From Corythucha ciliata (lineage: Eukaryota; Arthropoda; Insecta; Hemiptera; Tingidae), in contig CM075939.1 of assembly GCA_038030265.1 (NCBI GenBank), positions 11,265,253 through 11,329,252 on the forward strand: a stretch of 64,000 bases of DNA. Direction: 5' to 3'. The notes under the pieces were generated by a model that had not been told where the DNA came from, made no database searches, and saw only the letters and a list, made by a program, of their open reading frames with translations. The position numbers and the translations under genes are program-made. Below, piece after piece: positions 43,525-54,659 of the stretch (position 1 is the stretch's first letter; every line of letters starts with the position of its first letter).

Positions 43525-44255
43525 TATACTCTTGACAAGTGCACATTGCTTCATTTTCAAGCGTGTTTAATATTTTACGAGCCTGAATCATCTCTGATCG
43601 TAAGAAAACACTGAATGGAGAAAAACAAGGGTAAAAACTAGATAAGTACACTTAAAATCATTGACTGATCGTAATCAATCGTAATTCGTAGTTACGGAAG
43701 ATTCTCCCAGTGCCCTCCGAATTTATTCTTTCCAAGCCAAGGACAGGCGGTCTAGTGACAATGGGCTTCTGCTTTGAGCACGATCGTGTATAAATATGAA
43801 TTTCCGAATTAATAGAGAGAGTAATTACAATAAGCCCCCCCCCCCATCCAGTTCCACTGACTAGCTCAGGTGGGGGGGGGGGATTTTATCCTTAAACCTA
43901 CCCTTCTTTGAACCAACAATGGACATGAGGGAAACAATCGCACTCGGCACGAGCCGCATACAAACCGAGTTTCGGTAGTATTAACCGTTAAGTAGTAAGA
44001 TGGTTCAACGTCCATTAGAATGAGCAACTCGGTTATTCCGGTATTAACTGACAGACAAGGTTAAAATGTTAAACTGCACGGTTTGTTCTACAGATCTTAG
44101 CTCTAATTCGGTTAGGTTGACCATATTTACCTGTTCAACCGTGTCTACCGAATTAACACGGTTAAAAAGTCAGGTTAAGCCAGCCGTTTTCACGGTAAGA
44201 ACGACCGAGTTTCAAGTCTAACCGAGTGAGCTTACCGACTTTTTTTCTCAGTGTA

Positions 44256-45297
44256 GTTGAGAAGTTGTCTCAAGAAACCATGAATAATTGGCGTTTTCTT
44301 AACTGTAACGCGCACTATGCGATGCGCCATTGATCGCTGCTTTTTCTCAATTTTTTAAGCCTTGAATTAACACTTTTTCTCAATTATGACCACGAAATCT
44401 CGTTTTTCTCATTTTTAGTCACAAATTAGTGATTATTTTTCACATTATAGCGACGCAAATTATTAGCGGTTTCTCCGAATTTTATAGCTGTGAATTATTA
44501 CTTAATTTTTAGGTGTAGGAGAATTTACCTAAACCTCTTACTGAATTTTAGCCGCAAATTAGCGAATTTTGTCCTATTGATCCACGAATGGGTGATTTTC
44601 TCCATTTTTAGCAATTTAAGCCGCGAATTAACGCGTTTTTTTTATTTCAACTGTGAATGAGATCTTTAACTAAATTTTTAGCTGCGAATTTTCCTTTTAA
44701 AAAAAACATGAATTGACGTTTTCTCAATAGTAACTGAGCCTGATGAGCGATCGATCGCTGGCTTTTCCTCAATTATGACCGCGAAACTGCGTTTTTTTGC
44801 GAATTAGTAATTGTTTTCAATTTTTATCAAGAACTAGCACTTATTCGCTATTTTAGCCATATTTAACCCTTTTTCCAAACTTTTCGCCTCATATTTGCCA
44901 CAAGATTTAGCGAATTAGCGTGTCTTTGCAATTTTATGTCCTCTCCTATTGAGATCCTATTGAAATTCGGGGTGGCCTCTCCCCACATCCATCCCACTGT
45001 AGACGGGATATTCCTGTTCAGATACCTCGGAATCGGCGTATTTTTCATGATTTTATCGGCAAATGAGCCTGAAAATCTTTTTTTTTTCAACTTTAAGCTT
45101 TTTGGGGACGTCGGTACTCTGCTGAGTTTCTGGTTTTAGTTTCCGTTTAATAGTTGGTAACACAGGGGAAAAAACCGGACTCGAAAACTGGATTTCTGGT
45201 TTAAAAAATGTACAATTATGTCAGATTAACAGTCAACGCAATTAGCTTGAATTTGCAGCTAAGAAATCGATCAATTGCGCTTGCTTAGTGGATTCTA
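44256..45297 (+). repeat. Direct 3' part of ~4.3-kb repeat, copy 2
   Basis: Matches 49508-50555 along its whole length at high identity, both ending at GCTTGCTTAGTGGATTCT. It begins immediately after the TA that follows the CACTGAG element. It is the exact remainder of the repeat portion found inverted at 32176-35556. Holds ~30-bp array units. The small ORFs at 44863-45139 recur at 50118-50423 and are repeat-derived. Confidence 0.85.
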
Positions 45298-45692
45298 TGA
45301 GTTTTGACAAAGTTGGACCAATTTCAAGTCAATGCTTGAGTCTTTTAAAATTTCAAAATTACCTCAACAGTTACAATTTGCATTTCCTTGCTGCCAATTA
45401 CAACGAATAACACGTGCGATTCATAATAATGAACAATTACTCTGGAAAAAATAAACAGATAGAGCACGCACATCGCCGTTTCCATCTCTCGTTGCCCTTC
45501 ACGCAGTCACCGCTAGTTTTTTCGTACATTATCGAAGCCTTCCGCGTTTTCAAAAACCTTACTTTATTGTTAAAAGAAGAACAAATTACAATGAAGAAGA
45601 AGAAGAAGAAGAAATAAGGGACATTTAAAAACACGAGCATGAAAAAGCGGATAAAGGATTTATTGGATATTATGTGTATGTATTACCAACGC
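45298..45692. other. Non-repeat DNA upstream of the peptidase exons
   Basis: About 400 bases with no match elsewhere in the window that I could see, apart from a GAA run (45594-45615). Together with the exons this is the longest clearly single-copy stretch in the 32-50 kb region. Confidence 0.45.
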
Positions 45693-45753
45693 TATATATA
45701 AGACGTTGAATACGGGTTTATTTCACCAGTTTGCCTAATAATGTTTCTTTCAG
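45693..45753 (+). promoter_or_regulatory. Candidate TATA box / 5' splice-acceptor before peptidase ATG
   Basis: TATATATAAG at 45693-45702 lies about 80 bases before the ATG, with TTTCACCAGTTTG about 30 bases downstream as a possible initiator. Alternatively TTTCTTTCAG at 45744-45753 is a good splice acceptor, which would make the ATG part of a second exon after a 5'UTR exon. The sequence alone does not decide. Confidence 0.35.
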
Positions 45754-45773
45754 GCTGATAATTCTTCTTCACA

Positions 45774-45973
45774 ATGAATCAGTACACTGCGACAGTCCTC
45801 TTGGTGGCTTCAATGGTCTCCACCCGCACGTGCGCAGGCCCAACCGCCCCACGGCGCTTCTGGCATCACCGAGAAATGTTCAAAGTCCAACCAGGAACGC
45901 CAGTACCACCGGACGAATGGTTCGACCAGAATTGGACCATTTAGATCCTGCAAATACGGCGACTTGGAAACAA
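45774..45973 (+). CDS. S28 serine carboxypeptidase, first coding exon (frameshifted)
   Basis: Begins MNQYTATVLLVASMVSTRTC, a clear signal peptide, so the product is secreted or lysosomal. It continues to DEWFDQ, then the expected family segment LDHLDPANTATWKQ appears in the +1 frame: one base is missing near 45928-45935 and the original frame hits TAG. This region matches the start of the S28 family (prolylcarboxypeptidase, thymus-specific serine protease, nematode K12H4.7). Ends TGGAAACAA at a GTAAAA donor (45974), phase 0. Sequencing error or true pseudogene cannot be told apart. Confidence 0.75.
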
Positions 45974-46052
45974 GTAAAAAATTAATGAATCCATATAGCG
46001 GAAATTTCATGATAATTAAACGAGAGACAATTCATTGTTTGCCTATTTGAAG

Positions 46053-46241
46053 AGGTATCAAGTGAACGATGCTTTTTTCCAAGTGAAAAAGAACGCCCCG
46101 GTGTTTTTAATGATCGGCGGGGAAGGACCTGCGGAAGCTGCACATCTCGTCGGAGGAGCCTGGATAACGTACGCTGAAAAATTCGGGGCACTGTGCATTC
46201 AGCTTGAGCACCGTTTTCTACGGGAAGAGCCGTCCAACAGA
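46053..46241 (+). CDS. S28 serine carboxypeptidase, second coding exon
   Basis: After an AG acceptor (46051-46052) it reads RYQVNDAFFQ, then PVFLMIGGEGPAEAAH and FGALCIQLEHRF, hallmark N-terminal motifs of S28 alpha/beta-hydrolases. The catalytic Ser motif, Asp and His lie in later exons that are not in this window. Ends ..SNRI-type boundary at AACAGA with donor GTAAAC (46242), phase 0. Intron 1 is 79 bases. Only 44 bases downstream begins the T-run of the 4.3-kb repeat, so intron 2 is filled with repeats, or the gene is cut off. Confidence 0.8.
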
Positions 46242-46285
46242 GTAAACTTATTCGATGATGAAACAAAACGACACTGTCATTCCAA

Positions 46286-46855
46286 TTTTTTTTTTTTTTT
46301 TCGTTATCGAATGATTAAAACTTTAAATCCGACAAATTATTCCAAATATTGCCGAGTTGTTTATTTACCTTGCGTTCTTCTTCAATTGTAATGCTTAAAA
46401 ACTATGGACAAGTCATGTCTGCATTTAACGCATGTGTGGAAAAGAAAAAAGTAGGGGTTTACAGTGTCTAGAAGCCCCTATTTTTACAATTTGTGAATGA
46501 TTTTACGAATGCGAATGTAACATCAGTGTGAAGTCACGATTGTGACCTCTTGTGACGTCACAAAGGGGTGGGCATATCTACATTGCTGCAACGTTACAAA
46601 TGTAAGTTAGACGTCTTGTTGTGTCGTCTTTGCGACGTCTCAGTGACATAACGCTACATACATCCCATTTTAACCTCAGTGTAAAGTCACAAAGTGACCT
46701 GCGACAATGTCACGATGTGACCTCTCTGTGACGTCACAGTGGGCGGACATATCTACGTTGCAGCAACGTTAAAAATGTTGGTCACACGTCCCAATGTGAC
46801 GTCATCGTGACTTCTCTGCAACGTAACTGTGCTACTAGGGTGCGTTAGTTATTGC

Positions 46856-46895
<40 letters not shown>

Positions 46896-47031
46896 GAGAG
46901 GGGTTGAGCGACTCTTTTTCCCTATTAGCGGCTTAAACGTGTCGTTTTCGGGGCGTGACTACAATCCGCGGATAAAATTGAGAGAGAGATCGCAGTTTTT
47001 GAAGGCGGACAAAGCGATAATTCATGGATAG

Positions 47032-47072
<41 letters not shown>

Positions 47073-50000
47073 CTGAATCACGCAAATTTTCTACCGCAAA
47101 TTTAAGTTGATTTTCACAATATTTACGATGAACTGGCGTTTTATCAATTTAGCAATGATTTGGTGATTTTTCTCCATTTTAGCCGCTAGTTAGCACTTTT
47201 TTTTTATAATTTTAGACGCGAATGTTCGCGATTTCTTTCCATTTTAGCCGCAAATTAGCGAGTCTTGCCACATATCAGCATTCTTTTACTTTTAGCCATG
47301 AATTAGCGCTTTTTCTCAGTCTTATCCACAAATTAGCACTTTTTCTCAATTTTAGCCGCTGAATTACCGCTTTTTTCAATGTTAGCGACAAATTAGCGGG
47401 TTTTACCAATTTCTGCCCAGAATTTACGATTTTCTCCAATTATATTTGCGGAATGTGATCTACGAATTGACGATTTTTATCTATTTTATCCGCGAAATGG
47501 CGAATTTGTTGTATATTAAGCTATACGAATGAGCGTTTTTTCATTTTTAGCCATGAATTATTGCTTTTCCTTAATCATAGCCGAAAATTTGTGACTTTTC
47601 TGAATCTCAGCCGCGAACTAGCTCTTTCTCCCAATGTGCGAATTGGTGCTTTTTCACCATTTTAGCGGCAAGTCAGCACTTTTTTTTATAATTTTAGACT
47701 CATCGAACGCATTACACTTTATGAAAGGGGCAAATTCGTTTTTGATAAGATTTGGTCCCCTAACGACCAGGAGGATAGAATGTGCTGGGAGTTCGTCGAC
47801 GGAGGAGTTTTCGTAATACCTAGCTCATCATATTCTCCCGATACATATGAACGAAAATAGTTTTAAAACACGAGAAAAAAGGAGCAAAATCGTCGTTTTT
47901 GTCAAGTTTTTGGACCCCTAGGACCAGGACAATAGAATGTCAGTGGCGGCGGAAGCCATCCGGCATTGGGGGAGCAAAAATCTGAGTAGTTCAGATCTAC
48001 TTCTCCCCCCCCCCTTCGAAATTATTGAGGCCAAAATTCCTATTTTTTCACCAAATTTACTGCCTTCTCGTGAAATTCTCTTATTCTGGGTTAATTTTCC
48101 AGGGTTAGTATTCCCTTGGTCCTGAGGCCTAACGACACAGTTTTAAGATAAATGACGTGTTATAGGCTAAGTCGGCTGCATCGACCATAAAATAGCGTAT
48201 TCACACTATTCAGAGCAGAAACTTGGTGAGGAAGAGCAAGAGTGTGCCATATGAAATGTACTTTCCGCTCTGAAACAAATAAATGTCCGTTGAGCACATT
48301 AAAATATAATATTCGTGTGATTAGCCCTTTCAAAGCCCAATTTTCGTGGATTTGGATCCCAAACAGAACCAAATTTTCAGGTTTTAACCACCCAAAAAGG
48401 CCAACCCAGCAGGACGAAAACACTTGATTCCAGAGTCAAATTCCTCTTCACTATGGTCTTGACTGGAATTGTCTTGGTTAGATGGCTAGACTTGACAGCT
48501 TTCACCCCTTTAAGCCCAAATTTCAGAGATTTGGCGCTTGGAAAAATAAATTTTGGTGGATTGACTCCCACAAAATCAAATTTTCGGGGAAAAGACTCAT
48601 TAAAAAGTCACATTTCACGGGGTTCAAGAAAGCAAATTCACCGGTCTGTTCAGTTTGTGCCCTTTTTGTTGTTTTGGAAAATTTGAGACCAACCAATTCC
48701 ACGTTTGGCTCCATAAAAACAAGCAATACCGGTGGTTTGGCTCTTTGGAAGCCCTGCAAAGTTTGCAGACAAACTGCAAACGAAAAAAAAACGATAATAC
48801 GCGGCTAAAAATAGAGAAAAAGCGCAAATTCAATGCCAAAAATTAGTAAAAACGATAATTTGAGGCTGAAATTGAAAAAATAATGCATAATTTCCGTTTC
48901 TGAAAGCAAAGTCCGTAAAAATAGCGAAAAAGCCCGACTTTGACTTCAGAAACCAAGAATTGTGCACCGTTTTTTCTATTTTAACCTCAAATTATCGCTT
49001 TTACTCATTTTGGCCTTGAATTTGCGCTATTTCTCTATTTTGAGCCGCGTATTACCGTTTTTATAGCCACGAATTTACCTTTTTTTCTTTTTTGGCCCTG
49101 ATTTTTTTTTTTTTTTTTTTTTCTCTCTGCCTACTGCTCCCATTTTAACTGCGAATTATAACGCTTTTTCTCCACTTAACTTGTGATGAACACGTTTTCT
49201 CAATTTTAGCCGGAAATTAGCGGTTTTTCCAAAATTTATTCTTGAATTAGCAATCTTTCTCAATTTAAATCGCAAATTAGAGATTTTTTCAATTTTAGCC
49301 AAGCAAATTATTGCTGTTTTAGCCGTGAATTACCGTTCTTATACTGAATTTTAGTCACAAATTTGCGGATTTTGTCATATTGACCAGCGATATGGACCGC
49401 TATTCACCTATATTTTGGCTGCAAGTGCGCGATTTTTGCTAACTTTAGCCGCGGTTTAACGTGTGTTTTCCTGTTACAGTAGGAAATGAACGCTTTATCT
49501 CAATTTTAGTTGCGAAGTTGTCTAATGAAACCATGATTATTGGCGTTTTCGTAACAGTAACGCACCATAGCGATGCGCCATTGATCGCGGCTTTTTTCTC
49601 AATTTTTTAAGCCTTGAATTAGCACTTTTTCTCAATTATGACACGAAATCTCGTTTTTCTCATTTTTAGTCGGCAAATTGTGATTATTTTCACTTTATAG
49701 CCACGCAAATTATTAGCGGTTTCTCCCAATTTTATAGCTGTGAATTATTACTTAATTTTTAGGTTGTAGGAGAATTTACCTAACCCTCTTACTGAATTTT
49801 AGCCCGCAAATAGCGAATTTTGTCCTAATGATCACGAATGGGTGATTTTCTCCATTTTTAGCAAATTAAGCCGCGATTAACGGTTTTTCTCTATTTTCAA
49901 CTGTGAATGAGACTTTAACTAAATTTTTAGCTGCGAATTTTCCTTTTAAAAAAAACATGAATTGACGTTTTCTCAATAGTAAACTGAGCCTGATGAGCGA

Positions 50001-50555
50001 TCGATCGCTGGCTCTTTCCTCAATTATGACCGCGAAACTGCGTTTTTTTTTGCGAATTAGTAATTGTTTTCAATTTTTATCAAGAACTAGCACCTTACTC
50101 GCTATTTTTAGCCATATTTAACCCTTTTTCCAAACTTTTCGCCGCATATTTGCCACAAGATTTAGCGAATTAGCGTGTCTTTGCAATTTTATGTCCTCTT
50201 CTATTGAGATCCTATTGACATTCGGGGTGGCCTCTCCCCGCCCCCATCCCATTGTAGACGGGATATTGCTGTTCAGATACCTCGAAATCAGTGTATTTTT
50301 CACGATTTTATCGGTAAATGAGCCTGAATTTTTTTTTTTTTTTTTTTCAACTTTAAGCTTTTTGGGGACGTCGGTACTCTGCTGAGTTTCTGGTTTTAGT
50401 TTCCGTTTAATAGTTGGTAACACAGGGGAAAAAACCGGACTCGAAAACTGGATTTCTGGTTTAAAAAATGTACAATTATGTCAGATTAACAGTCAACGCA
50501 ATTAGCTTGAATTTGCAGCTAAGAAATCGATCAATTGCGCTTGCTTAGTGGATTC
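46286..50555 (+). repeat. ~4.3-kb repeat, intact copy 1
   Basis: Runs from a T-run (46286-46301) to GTGGATTCT at 50555. Order: TGACGTCA cluster; T36 tract (46857-46892); GA microsatellite; ~30-bp arrays; CAGTGGCGG block (47940-48230); GAGCCAAA units; more arrays. No ORF of note. Copy 2 is split between 32176-35556 and 44256-45297. Since both copies have an A/T-run at the same end, in the minus orientation it looks like a poly(A)-tailed non-coding element, but no TSD is evident. Confidence 0.8.
46857..47069 (+). repeat. T36 homopolymer and GA microsatellite
   Basis: T36 at 46857-46892 and (GA)n at 47035-47069. The equivalent places in copy 2 (about 34975-35000 A-rich and 34815-34830) are much shorter, accounting for part of the length difference between copies. 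Confidence 0.9.
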
Positions 50556-51122
50556 TGGGAGCGCTGCTCCCCTAACCAGACCATTGGGGGGAGCATTTGC
50601 TGACCCTGAACCCCACTTCCGCCGCCACTGGGGACTTATCAAGAATATCCCCTAGCTTCTATACACGGGCAAGATGAGAGCCTTCAAGCGTTGGCGTCGT
50701 GGCGGCGTGACTCGAATTTCTCAAAGTGATGTCAAGGGCAAGGACCGGCCGGGACACTTCATGCCGAGAGAAATTCTTATGCACTGATCCCCTCCAGACA
50801 AAGATTAAAAAAAAAAAAAAATTGAGGGGTGGAGGGGGATTCCCCGAAAATATCAATGGCATGGGGTGCTTCATTTCCCCCCCCCCACCCTTGTAGATTC
50901 CCGTTCCGGGCACCCAATGATTGCCGGCTAGCAGTGGCGGCGGAAGTATTTTGGTTCAGGGGGGGGGGGCGAAAATTAAGGCGCTTCCCCCTTCCCTTCC
51001 CCACCATCCCCTACACTACCATCACTTCCTTAGTTTTCATCAATAGAAGGTGAAGTGTAGTGTAGTTCTCAATTTTAAGTAAATAGAGGAGGCAAGGTAT
51101 TGTATGGAGGTGCCCAATAGTC
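50556..51122. mobile_element. CAGTGGCGG-type ends flanking G/C-runs
   Basis: 50556-50635 is the inverted match to 4650-4740, ending CTTCCGCCGCCACTGG. A second end, CAGTGGCGGCGGAAGTATTT, starts at 50935 and runs into a G-run. Between them 50640-50930 is non-tandem with a C-run. No gene recognised. Confidence 0.5.
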
Positions 51123-51622
51123 NNNNNNNNNNNNNNNNNNNNNNNNNNNNNNNNNNNNNNNNNNNNNNNNNNNNNNNNNNNNNNNNNNNNNNNNNNNNNN
51201 NNNNNNNNNNNNNNNNNNNNNNNNNNNNNNNNNNNNNNNNNNNNNNNNNNNNNNNNNNNNNNNNNNNNNNNNNNNNNNNNNNNNNNNNNNNNNNNNNNNN
51301 NNNNNNNNNNNNNNNNNNNNNNNNNNNNNNNNNNNNNNNNNNNNNNNNNNNNNNNNNNNNNNNNNNNNNNNNNNNNNNNNNNNNNNNNNNNNNNNNNNNN
51401 NNNNNNNNNNNNNNNNNNNNNNNNNNNNNNNNNNNNNNNNNNNNNNNNNNNNNNNNNNNNNNNNNNNNNNNNNNNNNNNNNNNNNNNNNNNNNNNNNNNN
51501 NNNNNNNNNNNNNNNNNNNNNNNNNNNNNNNNNNNNNNNNNNNNNNNNNNNNNNNNNNNNNNNNNNNNNNNNNNNNNNNNNNNNNNNNNNNNNNNNNNNN
51601 NNNNNNNNNNNNNNNNNNNNNN
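51123..51622. other. Assembly gap (500 N)
   Basis: Exactly 500 N. ORFs crossing it are artefacts. Confidence 1.
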
Positions 51623-51639
51623 TCCGTGAGATTTGCATA

Positions 51640-52186
51640 TTTCTGGATTATTTTTGTGGGCGCGTGCCAGCTCTGAACGGCGTCGAAGGCTGGCGACGAC
51701 TGACGAGGCTTATACAAGTTATGTACGCCGTTCCGCACCCCCTCACGCATTTCACAAGTGTGGGAAAGTTAGCCTCCAACCCGCATTGCATGTAGTGTCA
51801 TGCGGGCCGGAGCATACTTTAGTTACAATACAACACCGGGAAAAATTTTTCCAAGGAGCTGGACCCGCCAAATTGGCTTTTTGAGTGGGCCAAAATCGCG
51901 AAATTGGATTTTGGCTGAGCCAATCCCGCAAAATTGGTTTTGAATGGGCCCAATCCTGCGAAATTATGTCTTTAAAAAAAGTCTGACTTTGGACCCGTGA
52001 AACTGCTCTTTTGAATGAGCGGACACCCTGGAAATATTCCAAAGGTGTGAACTCCGTGACCAAACCAAAAATTTTGTTTTTAAAAGAGCGAAACTAGCGC
52101 AGTTTTTTCCTCTCTAGGTGCTGCCGAAGGCGAAATCGGTTCTTGCATTAAGCACAACCACGAAATTGATTTCTGTCTGCTCGTTG
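51640..52186 (-). repeat. Diverged GAGCCAAA/GGGCCAAAATCGCGAAATT units
   Basis: 51880-52090 carries units of GGGCCAAAATCGCGAAATTGG type, related to the minisatellite at 37300-38105. 51640-51870 is unassigned. The left end of hAT-like copy B should lie near here but is not visible. Confidence 0.5.
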
Positions 52187-53954
52187 TTTTTAGCTCACGC
52201 GGCCCCGCCTCTAGAGCCAAACATAACTCGCAGATGAAACTCAATTTCCCTCACTTGTAGTGAAATATACTATTATTTCACTTGTCGCGTAAAAAATATC
52301 GTGCATAACTCAATTCACTTGCTCGTACTCATTTGGCCCACTCGGCTTTGCCTCGCCGGCCAAACAAAATACTCGCAAGTAAAATGGCACTTACGTGTCT
52401 CGTTATATGCAAAATACTATTTTTTTTAAAAAAAAAAGCTAGTTATTTTAGAGCATAAGGGATAAACCACTCACTTTATCGCCGTGGCCCAAAAATCAGA
52501 CCATGTTTTAATGAAAGAATACTGTACACAACGCGTCAAAAAAGTGATTTTGTGGTCTCGAGAAAAGGCCAGGCTCGGCTACGCCTCGCCCGTCCAATTT
52601 TTTCTCTCGGCCTCCAAAAAATCGCTTTCTTGCCTAGGCGTATAATTTACTATTCTAAGATCATTCTTAAAGAAGTGTTTAAGCAGATGTTCATCGTGCG
52701 TAAAGACCTACTTTACACACGCCGTGCGGTAAAGAGTTCACGGTAAAAGAGTTCTCTCTTTACCGCACGTGGCGTGTAAAGTAGGTGTTTAAGCACGATG
52801 AACGAAGGGTGAAGGGTGAGTGGAACCGTGGAAATTATATCCCAAAAAGGTCAAAGTCAGTTGATTATACGATGGTGAGTTGATAGAAGAATTGAGGCAG
52901 GAAAGCCCGCTTTCATCTTACGCGCTTCTTTTGTTTCTTCTTTTTCATTTCTCTGAAATGAAGTTGTGTGGCAAATGGAAGACTTTACGGAACCGTTAAA
53001 TTAAATAAATATGAACCTAATTGGCTTTAAAAGGCTTTGTACGATCGAAGGTAAAAAAAAAAGCGTACGATCCTGAGGCGTATAATCTCACTACAAACTC
53101 TACCGATGAAGGCACTCGACTTCGTCTCGTGTCACAAACATCGTGCCTCGTTCGGTAAAAGCTCCTTTATGCCTACGTATCGTAATAAAAAAGAAAAAAG
53201 GGTAGGGTTCCCGGGGGTCCGGTGAAATAAATTGCAACCTATGGGTGCCCGCGCACTAGGCAGCAAAGATTTCCAGGCTAGAGCAGCCACTAGAACAAGC
53301 CCAACTGCACAGCCGCGGCCAGGCTGTTTAGCGCAAGGGAACCCTAATTTTGCGTTTGAAACTTCCCTGGGCCGCTAACATCAAACTCGACACCGCTTTC
53401 ATTTTTTTTGTTTTTTGTTTGTTTTTTAATAACATTGCCAGTTGAAGCATTAGCAGGAGGGTCTGATGTATGAGGGGGGGGATTGTGCACCTCTGCCTCG
53501 TCGTGTCTGGGAAGGGAAATCTCTTGCTTGAACTGAATGAGTTGGCATCTACGAGATTTTGAGTTGATCTCGTTGAATTCCCAACTGTTTCCCTTTCACG
53601 TTCTCAGTGTGACGATTGTTTTAAAGGCACGATTCTATTTTGGGGCAATTACAAAGCTCTTTAGTCATTAATCAGTAGTGTATCAGTTATCTCGCTTCGT
53701 GCCTCGAGACACCAAGGAAGGAAAGCAAAGTATAAATTCATCTATCGTCGTCATCTGTAATCACTGAGGCGAGAATAGGATCACTCATCACTAATATCAC
53801 ACAGACTTTGAATTCGCGCCTTTAACTTTTCGAGACGAGACCGAGACTTTCGAGACCGAGACCAACTTTTCATGATCGAGACCGAGACCGAGATCAACCC
53901 CTCATGAGCGAGACCACTCAAGTCTCGTCTCGGTCTCGGTCTCGTGCATCACTA
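52187..53954 (+). mobile_element. Non-autonomous hAT-like element, copy B (left end missing)
   Basis: Matches 61800-63465 through TCTGCTCGTTGTTTTTAG, the hairpin at 52690-52801, and the GAGACC-rich right end, finishing TCGTGCATCACTA at 53954. The expected left end and TSD (would be GTCCCACC) are not found. No transposase ORF. Confidence 0.8.
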
Positions 53955-54340
53955 GTCCCACCCCAAAGAAGGTCCAGCCACAAAGAATTTTCAACTACAA
54001 AGAAGGTCCAACTAGAAATAGGGCCCCACCACAGCATAGGTCTAGCCACAGCGTAGGTCCAACCACAAAGAAGGTCCAACCGCAGCATAGGCCCAACCAC
54101 AAAGAAGACCCATCCACAGTGAAGTCCAATCGCAAAGAAGGTCCTACCCTAAAGAAGGTCCAACCACAAAAAGGTCCAGCCACGAAAAAGGCCCAACCAC
54201 AAAGTGGTCCCCACAGCATAGGTCTAACCACAAAGAAGGTTCAACCACAAGGAAGGCTCAACCACAACAAAGGTCCGACTACTACATAGGTCCAAAAGCA
54301 GACACGGTCTAACCACAGTAACAGTGTCACAAAGTTGTGC
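53955..54340 (+). repeat. ~17-bp minisatellite (GGTCCAACCACAAAGAA)
   Basis: About twenty diverged units directly abut hAT copy B. Minus-strand ORFs rich in W, G and L here are translations of the array. Confidence 0.8.
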
Positions 54341-54353
54341 TGTGAAATAATAA

Positions 54354-54490
54354 AGGCCCGTTCACAAGCTCCATGTTTTCGTTGTGTGGTGTCTACGCCA
54401 CCTATCAAAATGCTTCATTTTGCGAGATAATACATTTTTTTGGCTGCATAGACTCCACACAACGCAAACATAGAGCTTGTGAACAAGCCT
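54354..54490. mobile_element. Hairpin MITE (AGGCCCGTTCACAAGC), TAA duplication
   Basis: Same family as 43389-43524; flanked by TAA on both sides (54351-54353, 54491-54493). Inserted at the edge of the 17-bp minisatellite. Confidence 0.8.
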
Positions 54491-54492
54491 TA

Positions 54493-54627
54493 AGCCCCGT
54501 TCACAAGCTCTATGTATGTGTTCTGTGGAGATTATGCAACCAAACAAAATTTTTGTTAGTCCGAGAGCCCACCCCGAATCCGGGTCATTTGATCGAGTAT
54601 AGCACATACGGCTAGTGAACGGTGCCT
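54493..54627. mobile_element. Adjacent diverged copy of the same hairpin MITE
   Basis: AGCCCCGTTCACAAGCTCTA at left and CTAGTGAACGGTGCCT at right. It sits head-to-tail with the preceding copy, sharing the TAA. The middle (54562-54595) is replaced by a GC-rich stretch. Confidence 0.6.
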
Positions 54628-54659
54628 AAAAAATGTCTCTGTGTGTACGAGGCTTTAAA

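Larger units (their letters stand above)
38328..44253. mobile_element. 5.9-kb transposon with CACTGAGAAAAAAA ends
   Basis: Left CACTGAGAAAAAAAATCG and right end its inverse, with TA outside both (38326-38327, 44254-44255). Inside each end lie irregular arrays of ACCGAG/CTCGGT words (38340-38980 and 43925-44240). The middle holds mariner 3, a ~30-bp array and two hairpin MITEs. No transposase is recognisable, so it is non-autonomous or gutted. The superfamily is uncertain. Confidence 0.65.

Noticed and set aside
44863..45139. Paired ORFs conserved at 50118-50423
   Set aside because: Conservation is explained by duplication of the whole repeat; frames are on both strands and differ by indels.
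45414..45640. ORFs ending in poly-K or poly-F
   Set aside because: Produced by a GAA microsatellite; no other support.
53918..54231. W/G/L-rich minus-strand proteins
   Set aside because: Translation of the ~17-base minisatellite; units are non-coding and frames shift between them.
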